Shown here piece after piece: positions 44,528 through 55,360 of a DNA stretch of 64,000 bases. The notes beneath the pieces are model-generated. The model was not told where the DNA came from and made no database searches. It saw only the letters and a list, made by a program, of their open reading frames with translations. The DNA comes from Apodospora peruviana. Its lineage: Eukaryota; Ascomycota; Sordariomycetes; Sordariales; Lasiosphaeriaceae. Numbering within the stretch: the stretch's first letter is position 1; every line of letters starts with the position of its first letter. The stretch is taken from assembly GCA_033439685.1 (NCBI GenBank), contig JAUEDM010000008.1, positions 806,001 to 870,000 of the forward strand. Reading direction: 5' to 3'. The position numbers and the translations under genes are program-made.

Positions 44528-46807
44528 ATGCCCAGACAAGGCGAATCTGGTCAACAACACGACTCCTCTCCCCCGGTTTATCGAGCCCAGCACAGAATCA
44601 ACTTCAGCACCACAGGCCACGACGGCAATGATGTGATCGACGATGACGATTTCGACGAGCTCTGGTCCGATGAGGCATTGGAAGATGGACAGAACGAGTC
44701 CTCGAATACCCGGGAACAGCAGAAACAACAATCACATGGGAGAATACATCGCCTTCTTCCACATGCATCCAGACAACACAAGATTTCGACCAATCCGGTA
44801 GACGGTACGGCGTCGCGAACTAGCAGAAGGGCCAGTTTTGGTTTCCCTGGCTCTTATTCTTCCGTCCCTCCTATGTCTTACGGCCCCGGCGACGAGTCCT
44901 ATGCGTCCAGGCGGTCATATGCCGGCGAGTATGTGGTCCCATATAACAGCTGGGGGGGTCATAACCCCTTTGCGCCGATGTCTTCTGGCCCTCCTCCTCC
45001 TCCTCCTCCTCCTCCCACCACTAGTCACCGCCCCCCATATTCCGGTCCACCTCCCCCGATGATGCCGCCGTACGGGCCGGGGCCTCCGCCGCAACCGTAC
45101 CCTCCGGGGCCAGCTTCATATGGCCCTGCTCCTCCCCCAGGCTACTACCCCCCAATGGCTGGCGCACCTCCCCCGATGCCCATGCCAAGTCCCAGTGTCC
45201 CTCATTTTCACGCGCCCAAGATACGTATCCGAGCCACGTCGACTGCGCCGCCGCCCACATACTATGAACCAGAGCAATATGCTCGCAGACGACGCAGTCC
45301 CTCGAGAGGTCATTCCCACCGTGAAAGATCGAGGAGTTGGCACAGACGAGGAGGATCCCGCGACACCCGCCGCGCTGTCGACTGGGAGGACGAGCGAGCC
45401 GCGGTGGCGAAGAGACTAGGAAGGAAGCTTGCCAAAGAGGAGGAGAGGAAGGTAGCCAGAATATTGGAGGAGGAGATGGGTCGGGAGAGGGGCCGGGGGA
45501 AGCATCGCGACCGGGAAAGGGCGGAGCGCAGGCTGGAGGACAAGATCCAGACTGCCGTGGAACATATCATGCGTCGCGATAATGGCGCCACTGTCGGACT
45601 GGAAGAGAGAGTCCAAGAAGCCATTCAACACATATTACGACGTCATCCCAAGGCCAGCAGTACCGTCAACACCGGGCTGTCGCGGACTACGCAGGAGATG
45701 CTCGGGGAGCTCGAGTCCAGGATGGCTGGACAGATGTCGCCTGTAGGACTCGGATTTGGGGGCGTAGGAGGAGGAGGGCAGGATGTTATGAGTCTACGCG
45801 CAGCAGTAGCAGCCGAGCAAGAACAGCTTAGGGCGGCGCGAGACTTGCTCTTACGTGACAGGCGGACGGCTTTGGAGAAGAGACATCGTAGCCGGAACCG
45901 AAGCGCCGGCGGCAATGGTCACCGTTATTCACGGGAAGCCGCAATGTTCGGGGCGCTGCTGCAGGGAATACAGGGAATTGAACGCAACACGAGCGAGATT
46001 CTGAACCGACAGGCCATGCATGGGATAGTGGATGATGGTGAGGATGACGACGTGGAGTATCTAAACAGGCCGTTTCGCAGGCCGAGGGCCACCGATCAAG
46101 TCTATGACGACGACGATGACGACGACGATGGCTACGACGACGACGACTCGGAGGACGATCTGGTATATGACCTCGTTGGGTTTGATACTGCTAGCGCGGG
46201 GCGTGCCTCAGCAACAGGTACTCGAAAACATTCCCGGCACCACCGCAGCAACAACCACCACCGTGATGCCGGCGGCGGCGGACGGAGCACGCCCACACCC
46301 AGGGCACCGAAATCCATCCTGAAACGTCCAAAGGGGGGAACATCGACGATGATGCCAAGGGAGGGTGGCAGGATGCGGTCCCCTCCTCCTCCTCCCCCCA
46401 ACACCGGTGGGAGGACGAGCAGGAACGCATACGTTGAGGACGATTACGAAGAGCAAGAATATCGAGATCGTCCTGCTGCTTCACGCGGCCATAATCATCA
46501 CCGCCATCAGAGTGACTACGATAACATTTCCAGAACTACAGCGGCAGGCCACGGTGGAGGAGGAGAGACGTCGGAACGGGCCAACACCAAGGCGTCTAGG
46601 GCTGCCCCATCGTATCAGCAGCAAGAAGACGAGTTTTATAACTCGGACAACTCGATCGATAGGGTACGGTGGAAGCGGGAGCCGCAGGCATATTCGCGCG
46701 TCGGGGGTCCTAGGGAACGGTTGGAGAGGACTACAGCTGGAACCGGTAGTGGTAGTGGGCGGAGACCACCCCTTGCGCCAGATCCTCCGCCCATGTCGCC
46801 GACTTAG
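44528..46807 (+). CDS. Pro/Arg-rich protein with SILK and RVxF motifs
   Basis: Not a named family to me. A single exon encodes 759 residues: an acidic N-terminus (DDDDFDELWSDEAL), a Pro-rich region including a run of nine Pro (~150-215), an RS/RE-rich region resembling splicing-factor tails (RRRRSPSRGHSHRERSRS), a charged helical coil (~280-420), a GIQGIERNTSEILNRQ helix, and an Asp tract (~526-550). Two protein phosphatase 1 docking motifs fit consensus and lie in the usual order: KSILK (nt 46310-46324, residues 595-599) and RVRW (46661-46672, residues 712-715). A PP1 regulatory or targeting role is inference from short motifs. The gene is intact and GC-rich. Confidence 0.75.
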   Translation: MPRQGESGQQHDSSPPVYRAQHRINFSTTGHDGNDVIDDDDFDELWSDEALEDGQNESSNTREQQKQQSHGRIHRLLPHASRQHKISTNPVDGTASRTSRRASFGFPGSYSSVPPMSYGPGDESYASRRSYAGEYVVPYNSWGGHNPFAPMSSGPPPPPPPPPTTSHRPPYSGPPPPMMPPYGPGPPPQPYPPGPASYGPAPPPGYYPPMAGAPPPMPMPSPSVPHFHAPKIRIRATSTAPPPTYYEPEQYARRRRSPSRGHSHRERSRSWHRRGGSRDTRRAVDWEDERAAVAKRLGRKLAKEEERKVARILEEEMGRERGRGKHRDRERAERRLEDKIQTAVEHIMRRDNGATVGLEERVQEAIQHILRRHPKASSTVNTGLSRTTQEMLGELESRMAGQMSPVGLGFGGVGGGGQDVMSLRAAVAAEQEQLRAARDLLLRDRRTALEKRHRSRNRSAGGNGHRYSREAAMFGALLQGIQGIERNTSEILNRQAMHGIVDDGEDDDVEYLNRPFRRPRATDQVYDDDDDDDDGYDDDDSEDDLVYDLVGFDTASAGRASATGTRKHSRHHRSNNHHRDAGGGGRSTPTPRAPKSILKRPKGGTSTMMPREGGRMRSPPPPPPNTGGRTSRNAYVEDDYEEQEYRDRPAASRGHNHHRHQSDYDNISRTTAAGHGGGGETSERANTKASRAAPSYQQQEDEFYNSDNSIDRVRWKREPQAYSRVGGPRERLERTTAGTGSGSGRRPPLAPDPPPMSPT

Positions 46808-47187
46808 ATTATATGAAATACCTTGCAGTGGGATTGGATTGGGGTCGGTATCTTGTCATGTTTATATGGGTTCCTTGGTTCTTCGGAGGAGTTTGAAAAA
46901 GTCTTGGGGAATTTGTCTTGTACATTGCTTTACTCATCATGTTTTGTACATAAGTTTCAGGAACCGCCAAATGATATCCCGCCCTTGGACTTTACGATGA
47001 GACCAACGACGCACTGAACTACATCTCCTTGTACAGTTATACCGGTCGTCTGGCCGCCGTCGCCTCCATTGGCAGTTCTTCGTTGGTGTTGTTGAGACCT
47101 CTCACTGGGGAGAGTAGGCAACTTTCCCTCTAATCACACACACACACACACACACGTCTCGCAATGTAAGTGAGACATTCACACGTT
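46808..47187. other. convergent 3' region with CA repeat
   Basis: 3' untranslated sequence of two convergent genes, including a (CA)n tract at 47135-47155. An extra 3' exon of the minus-strand gene could lie here (see its entry). Confidence 0.4.
47135..47155. repeat. (CA)n microsatellite
   Basis: Ten and a half perfect CA units. Confidence 0.9.
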
Positions 47188-47621
47188 TCACGGGTGATTA
47201 AGGTAAGGTAATGACGTACTAAACTCAATCTTTCCTTCCTCCTCCAGCTGGGTCTGGATCATGGACTGGTACGCATCACCCTGGAGAACCACCTTGGGCT
47301 TATCGGCAGCGGCAGGAGCAGATGCGGGTGCAGGCGCATGAGCAGCGTGGCCATGGGGAGCACGAGTCGGGATTTGCCCCTGAGAGATGAGCATGTTGAT
47401 GTTAGACTCGGCAAGGTAACTATTGTGCTAAATCGATACCATAAATAAAGTCCGCTGCGGTACGACATTACCTTTGTCACCACCAAGGCAGCAGTTTGCT
47501 GACCGGGCACGGTGACCAAGTTGTAGTACATCACACCATCATGGTCAGTAGCACGAGCAGTGGTTGCCACTGGCGGAGTCCGGGTGCGGTATTGAAGGTC
47601 TGCCGTCGAAGATGGAGACAT
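47188..47621 (-). CDS. conserved-looking small protein, unknown
   Basis: Unknown function. Exon 1 (47472-47621) encodes MSPSSTADLQYRTRTP... to LVVTK. A short 44-nt intron (GTAATG...TTTAG) leads into HNSYLAESNINMLISQGQIP. I end the gene at the first in-frame stop (47188), but a good GTACGT donor at 47219 suggests the true 3' end may be spliced to a further exon beyond the CA repeat. The product (~130 residues) has a compact hydrophobic N-terminal half (VMYYNLVTVPGQQTAALVV), an Ala/Pro/His linker (~75-95) and a short acidic end (MIQTQLEEEGKIEF). No signal peptide. The splice is supported by continuity of sequence character, not by a recognised homolog. Confidence 0.5.
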
Positions 47622-48173
47622 TGTGGATAATGTGGTACAGATTTCGGTGGCCCAAACTAAGATGTTGGAAAGGTGGGCGATGGGACAGAAAACGCGGATT
47701 GGGGAATAGGGGCGAATATACCACCAGCCTGCTTGCTGTCCAGATGCAGTGTACTGACTACTCTCAGCGAGCCAAGAGGCCACCGAGCAGCAGTTCCAGG
47801 TGGCCCAGGGCCTGTACTCCGGGACTCGTGTGTGGTAGGTAAGCTGTACGAGGAATATGCAAGTTGGGTACCCTTGCAGCGCTGGGCTGTGTAACAGAAA
47901 TATAGCCATTGACATTGTCTCCGAATCATGGGCAGACACCTGGCATGCACGCAGCCACAGTCCCGGTTGAAGCAGATCGGTGAGATGCACCTATATGATT
48001 AGTTGGAACACCCGTGCAGGCGGGTTTTGGTCGGCAGTTCGTCCCCCATCTCTCACACACTTGTCCTTTCTCATCTGCACGGCGATGTTTTTTGATATCC
48101 AAACTGTCCAGAGTCAGCCATCCATCCGTCTCCATGCGGCCCACGTCTTGGAGTTTGATACAACGTCGCAGGT
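47622..48173. promoter_or_regulatory. divergent promoter, unknown gene/SesB-like
   Basis: 552 bp between divergent start codons, without a gene I can support. Confidence 0.4.
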
Positions 48174-49538
48174 ATGACGAAGGGGGCCGCCAGACAGAAA
48201 AGAAGCCGGTCTTTCGGTGACAAGCTTTTTGGGCGCGTTTCTTGGTCGAGTACCACCACCGCTACTTCCACCAGCATTCCATCAGTTGTCGACTCGAACC
48301 CGTACGGTATCAAAGTGCTGTACACGGCACCAACTGTTGACCCTGTTGCCGAGTAAGTCACTGCTCCAGTTCGTTTTTGTTCTTCTTATACTGATACTAT
48401 CCCCCAGCGTGATATTCATCCACGGCATCAAAGGGCACCGAGAACACACATGGTCACAAGGTGCCGATGGTCAAGAACCATGGCCCCAGACTCTTCTGCC
48501 ACTCAGAATCCCAAATGTCCGAATCCTCACATTCGGCTACGACGCCAACCCCATAGCGTGGCGGGTAAGTGTATCTGTCAACCGGATCGGAGACCACTCC
48601 AACAACCTGCTTGGGGCCATCGCCATGCATCGGCAAGATAACAAAAGCAGTGTGAGAACTCCACCGGGAATTGCATACGCAGCGACTGACATATCTCGCA
48701 CTATTCATCAGTCTACCCGTCCCATCATATTCGTCGCCCATAGCCTCGGAGGCTTGGTCTGCAAAGATGTACGTATACTTTATGCACAAACCCCTCATTT
48801 TCCGTCCTCATCTCCGTCACCGCCTTTTATGCAGCTAGATCTGCACTGCACATCGCTAACCCGGTCTAGGCCTTACTCTCGTCAAGGTCAAGCGCGGATG
48901 AGCGCATAAGGCGCATCTACGAGTGCACAAGCGGCATCATCTTCCTCGGAACACCCCACTCCGGGGCCAGTCTGGCGACCGTGGCACACAGGCTCGCCCG
49001 CTTACTCGCGCTGACGACACTCCCTAAATCAAACCTCCGGATCCTCCGGGTTCTGGAGAAGGACTCGGAGGTGCTAGCGCGGATACAGGCCGATTTCTAC
49101 GCGCTGCTGCAGACTCCGAGACAAAGACGGAGCGATGGGATGCTGTTGAAGCCGTTAACGGTTTCTTGCTTCCATGAGGAGCTCAAGTATCCGGGTCTTG
49201 GGGAGGTTATTGTCCCCGCCGACTCGGCCGTGCTGCATGGCTATGGTCCTGGCCTCGGGATTCATGCTCACCATAAAGACATTGCGCGCTTTGGGGATGA
49301 AAATGCGCCGGGATTTGAGAGTGTGGTTGGGGAACTTCAGAGGTTGATCAACGAGATCGGCATTATTACTGATAGTAGCAAGGAACCGGATGCTGGTCCA
49401 TCGGGTAAGGAGGGTGATGCGAAGACGGGAAGGCAACAACTCTACGGAGGCATCGAAATATGGGGTAATGTCATCAAGTCGAATGTTGTCAGCGGGAATC
49501 AGACGGTACATGGGGATTTGAAATTCGGCGGAGGTTAG
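48174..49538 (+). CDS. SesB-like alpha/beta hydrolase, amyloid-like tail
   Basis: Putative lipase-like cell-death effector of the SesB type. Four exons: 48174-48352, 48408-48651, 48712-48768, 48870-49538; 382 residues. The 48652-48711 intron is in-frame but has a GTGAGA donor and CTGAC branch, and its removal restores the usual RPIIFVAHSLGG context. VIFIHGIKGHREHTW is the first hydrolase strand with the oxyanion loop; the nucleophile Ser is in AHSLGG (~residue 152); IIFLGTPHSGASLA follows; the His is in HHKDIARF. The C-terminal ~30 residues (49435-49535) are not part of the fold: an IEIWGNV-SNVVSGNQ-GDLKFGG pattern of Gly/Asn/Val resembling the sigma-type motif of fungal amyloid signalling. 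The next gene is an NLR on the same strand. Confidence 0.85.
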
Positions 49539-50331
49539 AACTACCTATCTAGCTGAGAAAACAAATCCTCTTATTGCAACTTCCTTTGTTTACCCAAGCT
49601 CTGAAGAGGCACAAACACCGAACCCATATCTGACAACAATTAGGCCCGGTTACACAGACCACGACGCAGCAGATGCGATGTTGCCAATGGTTGCACAGAT
49701 ATCCTTGAGTCTTTCTGTGGACATTGATCGGGCCAAAAAGGGAAATGACCAGGCCACCAATTATATTCTCTTCTTCTTTGCAGATCGGTCGTTCTATCTT
49801 TTTCTCTGTCCTTGATGCAAGTAAACTGCGAGGGACCTTGGCCAGTTCTGGTGATGCAGACGCAAGTATCATGCAAATGCACTGCACGCTGTCATCACGC
49901 CATACGCATATAACTCGACAGATGATTTAAAACCGAAGGAGACCTTATTAAGCCGCCGGCCTGTTTAGGGGCCATGTACCAGCCTGAACTGCCCCAAATG
50001 TGAAGTACCAAGATAGCTAAAGGGGTCGTCTTCGACATGCACCATGGGCGGAGTGCATGCATTAGACTGAGTGACATGCAGCATCAATTGAACCGCCCAG
50101 TTGCCTTGCCTTGTGTAGGCTGTGGTGTAATGAATTGTCTTTGGCCTGAGTTCAGTCATTAAAACTGAAACTGGCTGGTTTGGGTTGAATACCTACCGTA
50201 CACTCAATCACGTTGAACCTTCTCGACGATCCTTCCAGCCCTCGACTCGGACGCTTCGGGGTTTCCAACCCACTGTTTCCTTAATGCGGTTTGGCTTGAA
50301 ACTAGTTGTCAACAGGTATTGCGCAGTAACA
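49539..50331. other. intergenic between SesB-like gene and NLR
   Basis: 793 bp with no gene I can support. It must contain the NLR promoter. Confidence 0.4.
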
Positions 50332-53300
50332 ATGTCCAAGCGCCCTACAGTTACGATCATTGACGAAGAGAGTGAGGAGATAACGGTATGACGAGCAACC
50401 CAATTTCGTAGAGGCGACGCCCCCTGCTGACGACTGCGACAGCCAGATGGCCTCGGTAATGACATTGATGATGCCGGAACGGCGGAATACAACGCTCGAA
50501 CTTTCCTACGTGATGCCCAGCAGTCCATAATAACCGAGCATCTCAGTAACACGGGAGATATAAACTTCGGTATGCACATTAACCGCCTTATGTCCAGATA
50601 CAACTAGTTCTCTCTCGTCAACGTTTGATCCCTATACTAACAGACTCACTTAGCAACTCATAATCATGTTACTTGTACGCCGAAACCTACACCGAGGAGA
50701 TGTCAACCCTCCCCCTTAGAGCGCACCCTTCTCCTAACCCGCCGTGAAAGATAACAGGGACGTTTCGTCGGTCCTCGAGTGGTTGCTCCAGCTCTCCACG
50801 CTCGACTTCGGAAATAAACAGTTAGAAAATATCAGAACCGCTAGGAAAGCGGAGGGCACTGGGCGATGGCTACTAAGAACGGACCAGTTCCGTCAATGGC
50901 GGGACGGCGACAAGAGAACGCTCTGGTGCCATGGCATTCGTAAGTGGGACCAAACTCACCTTTTCATCTGACTCGACATGAAGGGGCTTATAATGACCTA
51001 GCTGGTGCCGGTAAAACCATTCTCACGTCTGTGACCATCCTCAGACCCTTGATATACCTTACGGTGGCAGACCAATGGCTAACATTGAAGCTTTTTTATG
51101 CGTTGACAGCTCTATCATCGTGGACCAGCTCATGACCCAGAGAGCCGACAATGGCACGACGGCCTGCCTCTACGTGTATTTTGACCACAGAGAGCAGAAG
51201 AGACAAGACGTCAAGAACCTTTTCCCCAATCTGCTCGCGCAGTTGGTCCGAGCCCGTGACCACGTGTCTAGGGAAGTCAATAATCTCCATCAAGCCTTCC
51301 GCCGCAAAGGAATGCCGCCCACGCCCGACGAATACCTCCAGGTACTCGCTTCTGAGATCAAGTCGCTTTATAGGGTATACATAGTGGTCGACGCTCTGGA
51401 CGAGTGTGCACATGATGCCGAGCTGAACACGCGCAACGAGTTTGTCGGCGCGCTCCGCCGGCTGCCCAAGACGGCACACTTGCTGTTTACCTCACGACTC
51501 GACCAGAGTATTCGGTCCCTGATCCTTCCGGATGATAACCTTGACGTTGTGGCCCAAGAGGACGAGCTGAAGATCTACGTCAGGAGCCGGATCTGCGGAC
51601 GGGCTGACCTGAAGAAGCTGGTCGATGACAAGGATAAGGCCACAGCATCTAAAGAGGGCTCCTCCTTTATGGAGAAGGTGGTCAGGACGGTTGCGAAGCA
51701 GTCGGACAGAATGCAAGTAGTATCAAACACAAGTTGTTGCATGGACGCCAGCTAACATGGACCGTCCAGGTTCCTCCTCGCTCGCCTGCACATGGACTTC
51801 CTCGAATCCAAGATAAGCATCAAAGACCTGGAAGCCGGAATATGTAATCTCCCACAGACGCCAGACAAGGTCTACCAACTCGCGCTGCAGCGCATCGCGG
51901 AGCAGGAAACCTCCAAGCACGCACTCGCCATAGGCACACTGCGGTGGTTGGTGTTTGCCCAGCGGCCGCTGACCATGGCCGAGCTTCTCGGCGCGCTGGC
52001 GGCAAACAGTGTTGGCAACTCACAGATGCCGCAGGGCCTGGTAAGCGAGGACACGCTCACGTCGGCCTGCGCCGGCCTGCTCGTCGTCGACCCCGTCACC
52101 GGCGCCGTCAAGCTCGCCCACTACACCACCAGAGAATACCTCGAAAACAACGCCTCGACCATCTTTGACAGCGCGGTGGACTCGCAGTCCATCATGGCCG
52201 AAACCTGTCTGGTGTACCTCCTGTCCAAGGAATTCCAAACAGTCCGCGAAACGCCGGCCGAGATCGCCCGCCGCAAGAAGGACCACCCCTTCCACAGTTA
52301 CGCCGCCGACCATTGGGGCAACCACTTACACATGACATCCCTCACAACCACGGACAAGGAGCAGCAGAAACGGGTCTACAAGCTCGCCCGGCAGTTCCTG
52401 TTCAACGCCAGCGCCGTGAACAGCGCCTTCAAAGCCATGTCCGACTACCGCTTCGGCAGCGAGCATAACGTAAACGCCCTGCACGTAGCCGCCTACTTTG
52501 GCCTCGACAAGCTCACCCGCCTCCTCCTCAAAAGCAAGCGACCCTTCCTGCTCGACGACAGGACCCAGCGCGGCGAAACCGCGCTCCACTGGGCGACTTT
52601 CTACAGAAACACTGCTGTGGTGGCCACGCTCGTGGCCGCGGGAGCGTCCGCCAACATCTGCGACTGCGAGGGCAAGACGCCCGTTCTGCGGGCCGTCATG
52701 AACGAGGACCTTTCCTCTCTAAACGCGCTTCTCCTGACACCCCGGCCGCCTCATGGACAGCACGCCAACCTCGAAGTACAGGACAACTCGAAATGGACCC
52801 CCCTGAGATGGGCGGCGGCGTACGGCCGGCTTGTGATTGTTGAGAAGCTGCTCTCGTACCACGGGGGTATCGATATCGACGCGCAGGACGAGGACGGCTG
52901 GACGGCGCTGCAGTGGGCGAATGCGCGCGGCCACGACAAGGTCGTCGAGCTGCTGATCCAGCGTGGTGCGTCGATCAACACGCCCGCGCCGCCGCCTGCT
53001 AGCGTCACCAGTAGTGAGGGAAGCCGTAATAGCAACAGGAGAAGTGAAAATGGTGGGTGGAATTTACTGTTCTGGGCGTCGAGGCACGGACAGCTGCGCA
53101 TGGTTCGGCGGATTGTTGAGAACAATACAAGGAAGAAGCAGCACCATCATCATCATCATCATCATCATCATGATGGTGGTGGTGGTGGTGGCGGCAGCAA
53201 CCAGGTTGTCGTTGATTTGGATGCTACAGACGCGCACGGCTGGACGCCCCTGCGCATGGCGGTCGAGTACGGCCACGGCATGGTCGCGTGGCTCCTGATC

Positions 53301-54215
53301 CAGGCGGGCGCGGACGTGAACAAGGCCGACGAGAGCGGGTGGACGCCCCTGCACGCCGCTGCCGCTAATAACGGTAGTAGCAGCAGCAAGTCGACCGGTG
53401 GTGGTGGTGGTGGTGGTGGTGGTGGTGGGGACGACAAGTCCATCGCGTGGCTGCTGCTGGAGAGCGGCGCCGGTGTGAATGTCGAGCCGCGGACGAAGCT
53501 CGGCTGGACGCCGCTCCACGTTGCCGCGTTTAATGGGAAGACGAGTCTGGTCTGGCTGCTTTTGGAGAAGATTAAGTCCTCCAGCGGCAATAAGGCGCGA
53601 GTTAATACTAGCAGTGGTGTTACGGCCAAGACGAAACACGGGGAAACACCGCTCCACCTGGCTGCCAGGGCTGGCCACGGCCGGGTGGTCTCGCTGATAC
53701 TGCGGAGTCTCGGGGATGGTGCGGACCCGTGCAAGGAGGTGCTCAATAACGGCAGGACGGCGCTGCACTGCGCCATCGAGGAGCGCCATCTCGACGTCGT
53801 CCGGCAGCTCCTCGACCACACGCCGGGTTTGATCCACGTCTGCGACGACGAGGGCGGAACCCCGTTGCACTACGCCGCATCCAACGGGGCGCTCGAGATT
53901 GCCGAGCTGTTGGGTTCTCGGCTCGCCGGGAGAGTGGACGAGAAGGATATCAGCGGGAACACGCCGCTGCACCGCGCGGCCATGGGCGAGCACGTCGACA
54001 TGGTTACTTTCCTGGCGGGCAGGATGGGCGCGGACGTGAACGCACTGAACAGGAAGAAGTGCACGCCGCTCCACGCTGCGGCAAATAAAGGGAATATGGA
54101 GGTTGTTAGGTTGATTTTGGCGTTTGGGAGGGTCGATACGCAGATCAGGGATCGGAGTGGGATGACGGCTTGGGAGATTATTACGCAGCTGGGGCATGTG
54201 GTTGACGAGTTCTGA
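50332..54215 (+). CDS. NACHT-ankyrin NOD-like receptor
   Basis: Receptor-type STAND ATPase. Six exons: 50332-50385, 50443-50569, 50751-50939, 51002-51026, 51110-51712 and 51770-54215; 1147 residues. The fourth is a 25-nt micro-exon that encodes most of the P-loop, giving GIPGAGKTILT across three exons. Intron 4 uses a GTCTGT donor and intron 5 a GC donor (GCAAGT), both required by frame. Walker B is YIVVDALDEC (~223-231). Fourteen ankyrin repeats (~563-1140) such as GWTPLRMAVEYGHGMVAWLL form the sensor, with His and Gly tracts in two linkers. The N-terminus is only ~60 residues without an effector domain, ending SNTGDINF, so signalling probably goes through a separate effector, likely the neighbouring hydrolase. 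The 181-nt intron 2 may hide another exon. Confidence 0.85.
53145..53171 (+). repeat. (CAT)9 in NLR linker
   Basis: Nine CAT units after one CAC encode ten consecutive His between ankyrin repeats 6 and 7, immediately followed by six GGT/GGC codons for a Gly run. Confidence 0.9.
53397..53429 (+). repeat. (GGT)n in NLR ankyrin repeat 8
   Basis: Eleven consecutive Gly codons, ten of them GGT, sit within the eighth ankyrin repeat between its two helices. Confidence 0.9.
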
Positions 54216-54859
54216 TGGTTCTGATGGTTACAAAGCAGGCGCGTTAATTTGCGTGGCGTGATTTCAGAAGTGATTATGGCGGGGCAGTGATGCGAGGTCG
54301 AAACTGCACAACCGCGCGATCACACTTTATTAGGGAGGTTGCAAAGCGGCGCTCTCAATAATTTGAAATCTCAATTCCCATGGTTTGGTAGGTACCTAGT
54401 CATAAGGTGCTAAGTCACTGCCAGGAAAAGGGGGAAGGGACGAGGATGACGCCTAACCCCGAAAACAAGACACCGAGAAAAGGCGGAAATTGCCCCATTA
54501 GGACATTTCAAAATATTGAAAGACCAGGATTCAGATCTATAAGCGCGATGAGCTGCCTAGGTAAATCAGGGATGAATGAGCCAGGCCATTGGAATCCGCA
54601 ATAGCTTAACCCCTGGTTGAGCATCATTCTGTTGAAGTAGCGGTCGGAGACGGGCGAATAGACATCCGGTCGTCGACCGAGACAGTCAACCCGTCTCGTG
54701 ACCTTGCCACCCGTGACGTCGCGGTCTGCGTGCAGTCCGTACCAGGCAGCAGCCGGAAACCCAGAAGTCGTGTCATTCTATATCTGCCCGGCATTGCTCC
54801 TGCTAGCTACAACTGTGCAGGCATTAAACTACCGAAGTACAAATAATTATCTGAAGACA
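54216..54859. other. intergenic, no gene seen
   Basis: 644 bp after the NLR with no supportable gene. Confidence 0.4.
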
Positions 54860-55264
54860 ATGGCGGAGAGTCGGAAGGAGGATGAAGCTGGAAAAACAGC
54901 CCAGAACCAAGACCAAGAGGACGACGATTGGGAGATCATACCTCCAAACCCCACGACGATCGCAGAGCCGAAGAAAGAAACCGAAAGTCAGGCTAAGATA
55001 CTCTTAAGCGAGTGTCAACCGGACAAAAGACGAGGTATGCTGACTACGGACGTAGAGTATCTAGAGCCAATCGACGTCGAGATCCACTGCGCGGTCCCGT
55101 TACGACAGAGCAGGAAACCATGTCGAAGATCACTTCTTTGCAAAAGCCACAGTTTCGGAGCAAAACGCGCTGTGGCGGGCAGATCGGCTCCGTTCGACCA
55201 GCTGTGGAAACAAATGCGAGAGCAGCAGAGCGCACCAGCCGCAAGCCAACAGCAAGAGACATAA
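54860..55264 (+). CDS. possible small acidic-to-basic protein
   Basis: Weak candidate. The open frame gives 134 residues starting MAESRKEDEAGKTAQNQ, with an acidic DDDWEIIPPNP stretch and a basic second half with several Cys. I recognise no family. The ATG at 54860 has a fair context (GACAATGG). The second half may be wrong if an intron begins at the GTATGC near 55034. It could equally be non-coding. Confidence 0.3.
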   Translation: MAESRKEDEAGKTAQNQDQEDDDWEIIPPNPTTIAEPKKETESQAKILLSECQPDKRRGMLTTDVEYLEPIDVEIHCAVPLRQSRKPCRRSLLCKSHSFGAKRAVAGRSAPFDQLWKQMREQQSAPAASQQQET

Positions 55265-55360
55265 CTGGACCATGTACCTTAGTCTAGATGGGTATCCGAG
55301 CTTGGCTGATTACACAAATGAGAGATTGCTTCGCCCATAACAAACGATATCCATACCCCA

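Noticed and set aside
53064..54197. 377-codon open frame on the minus strand
   Set aside because: It lies antisense to the ankyrin repeats of the NLR. GC-rich repetitive coding DNA leaves the opposite strand open; the product is low-complexity with no domain.
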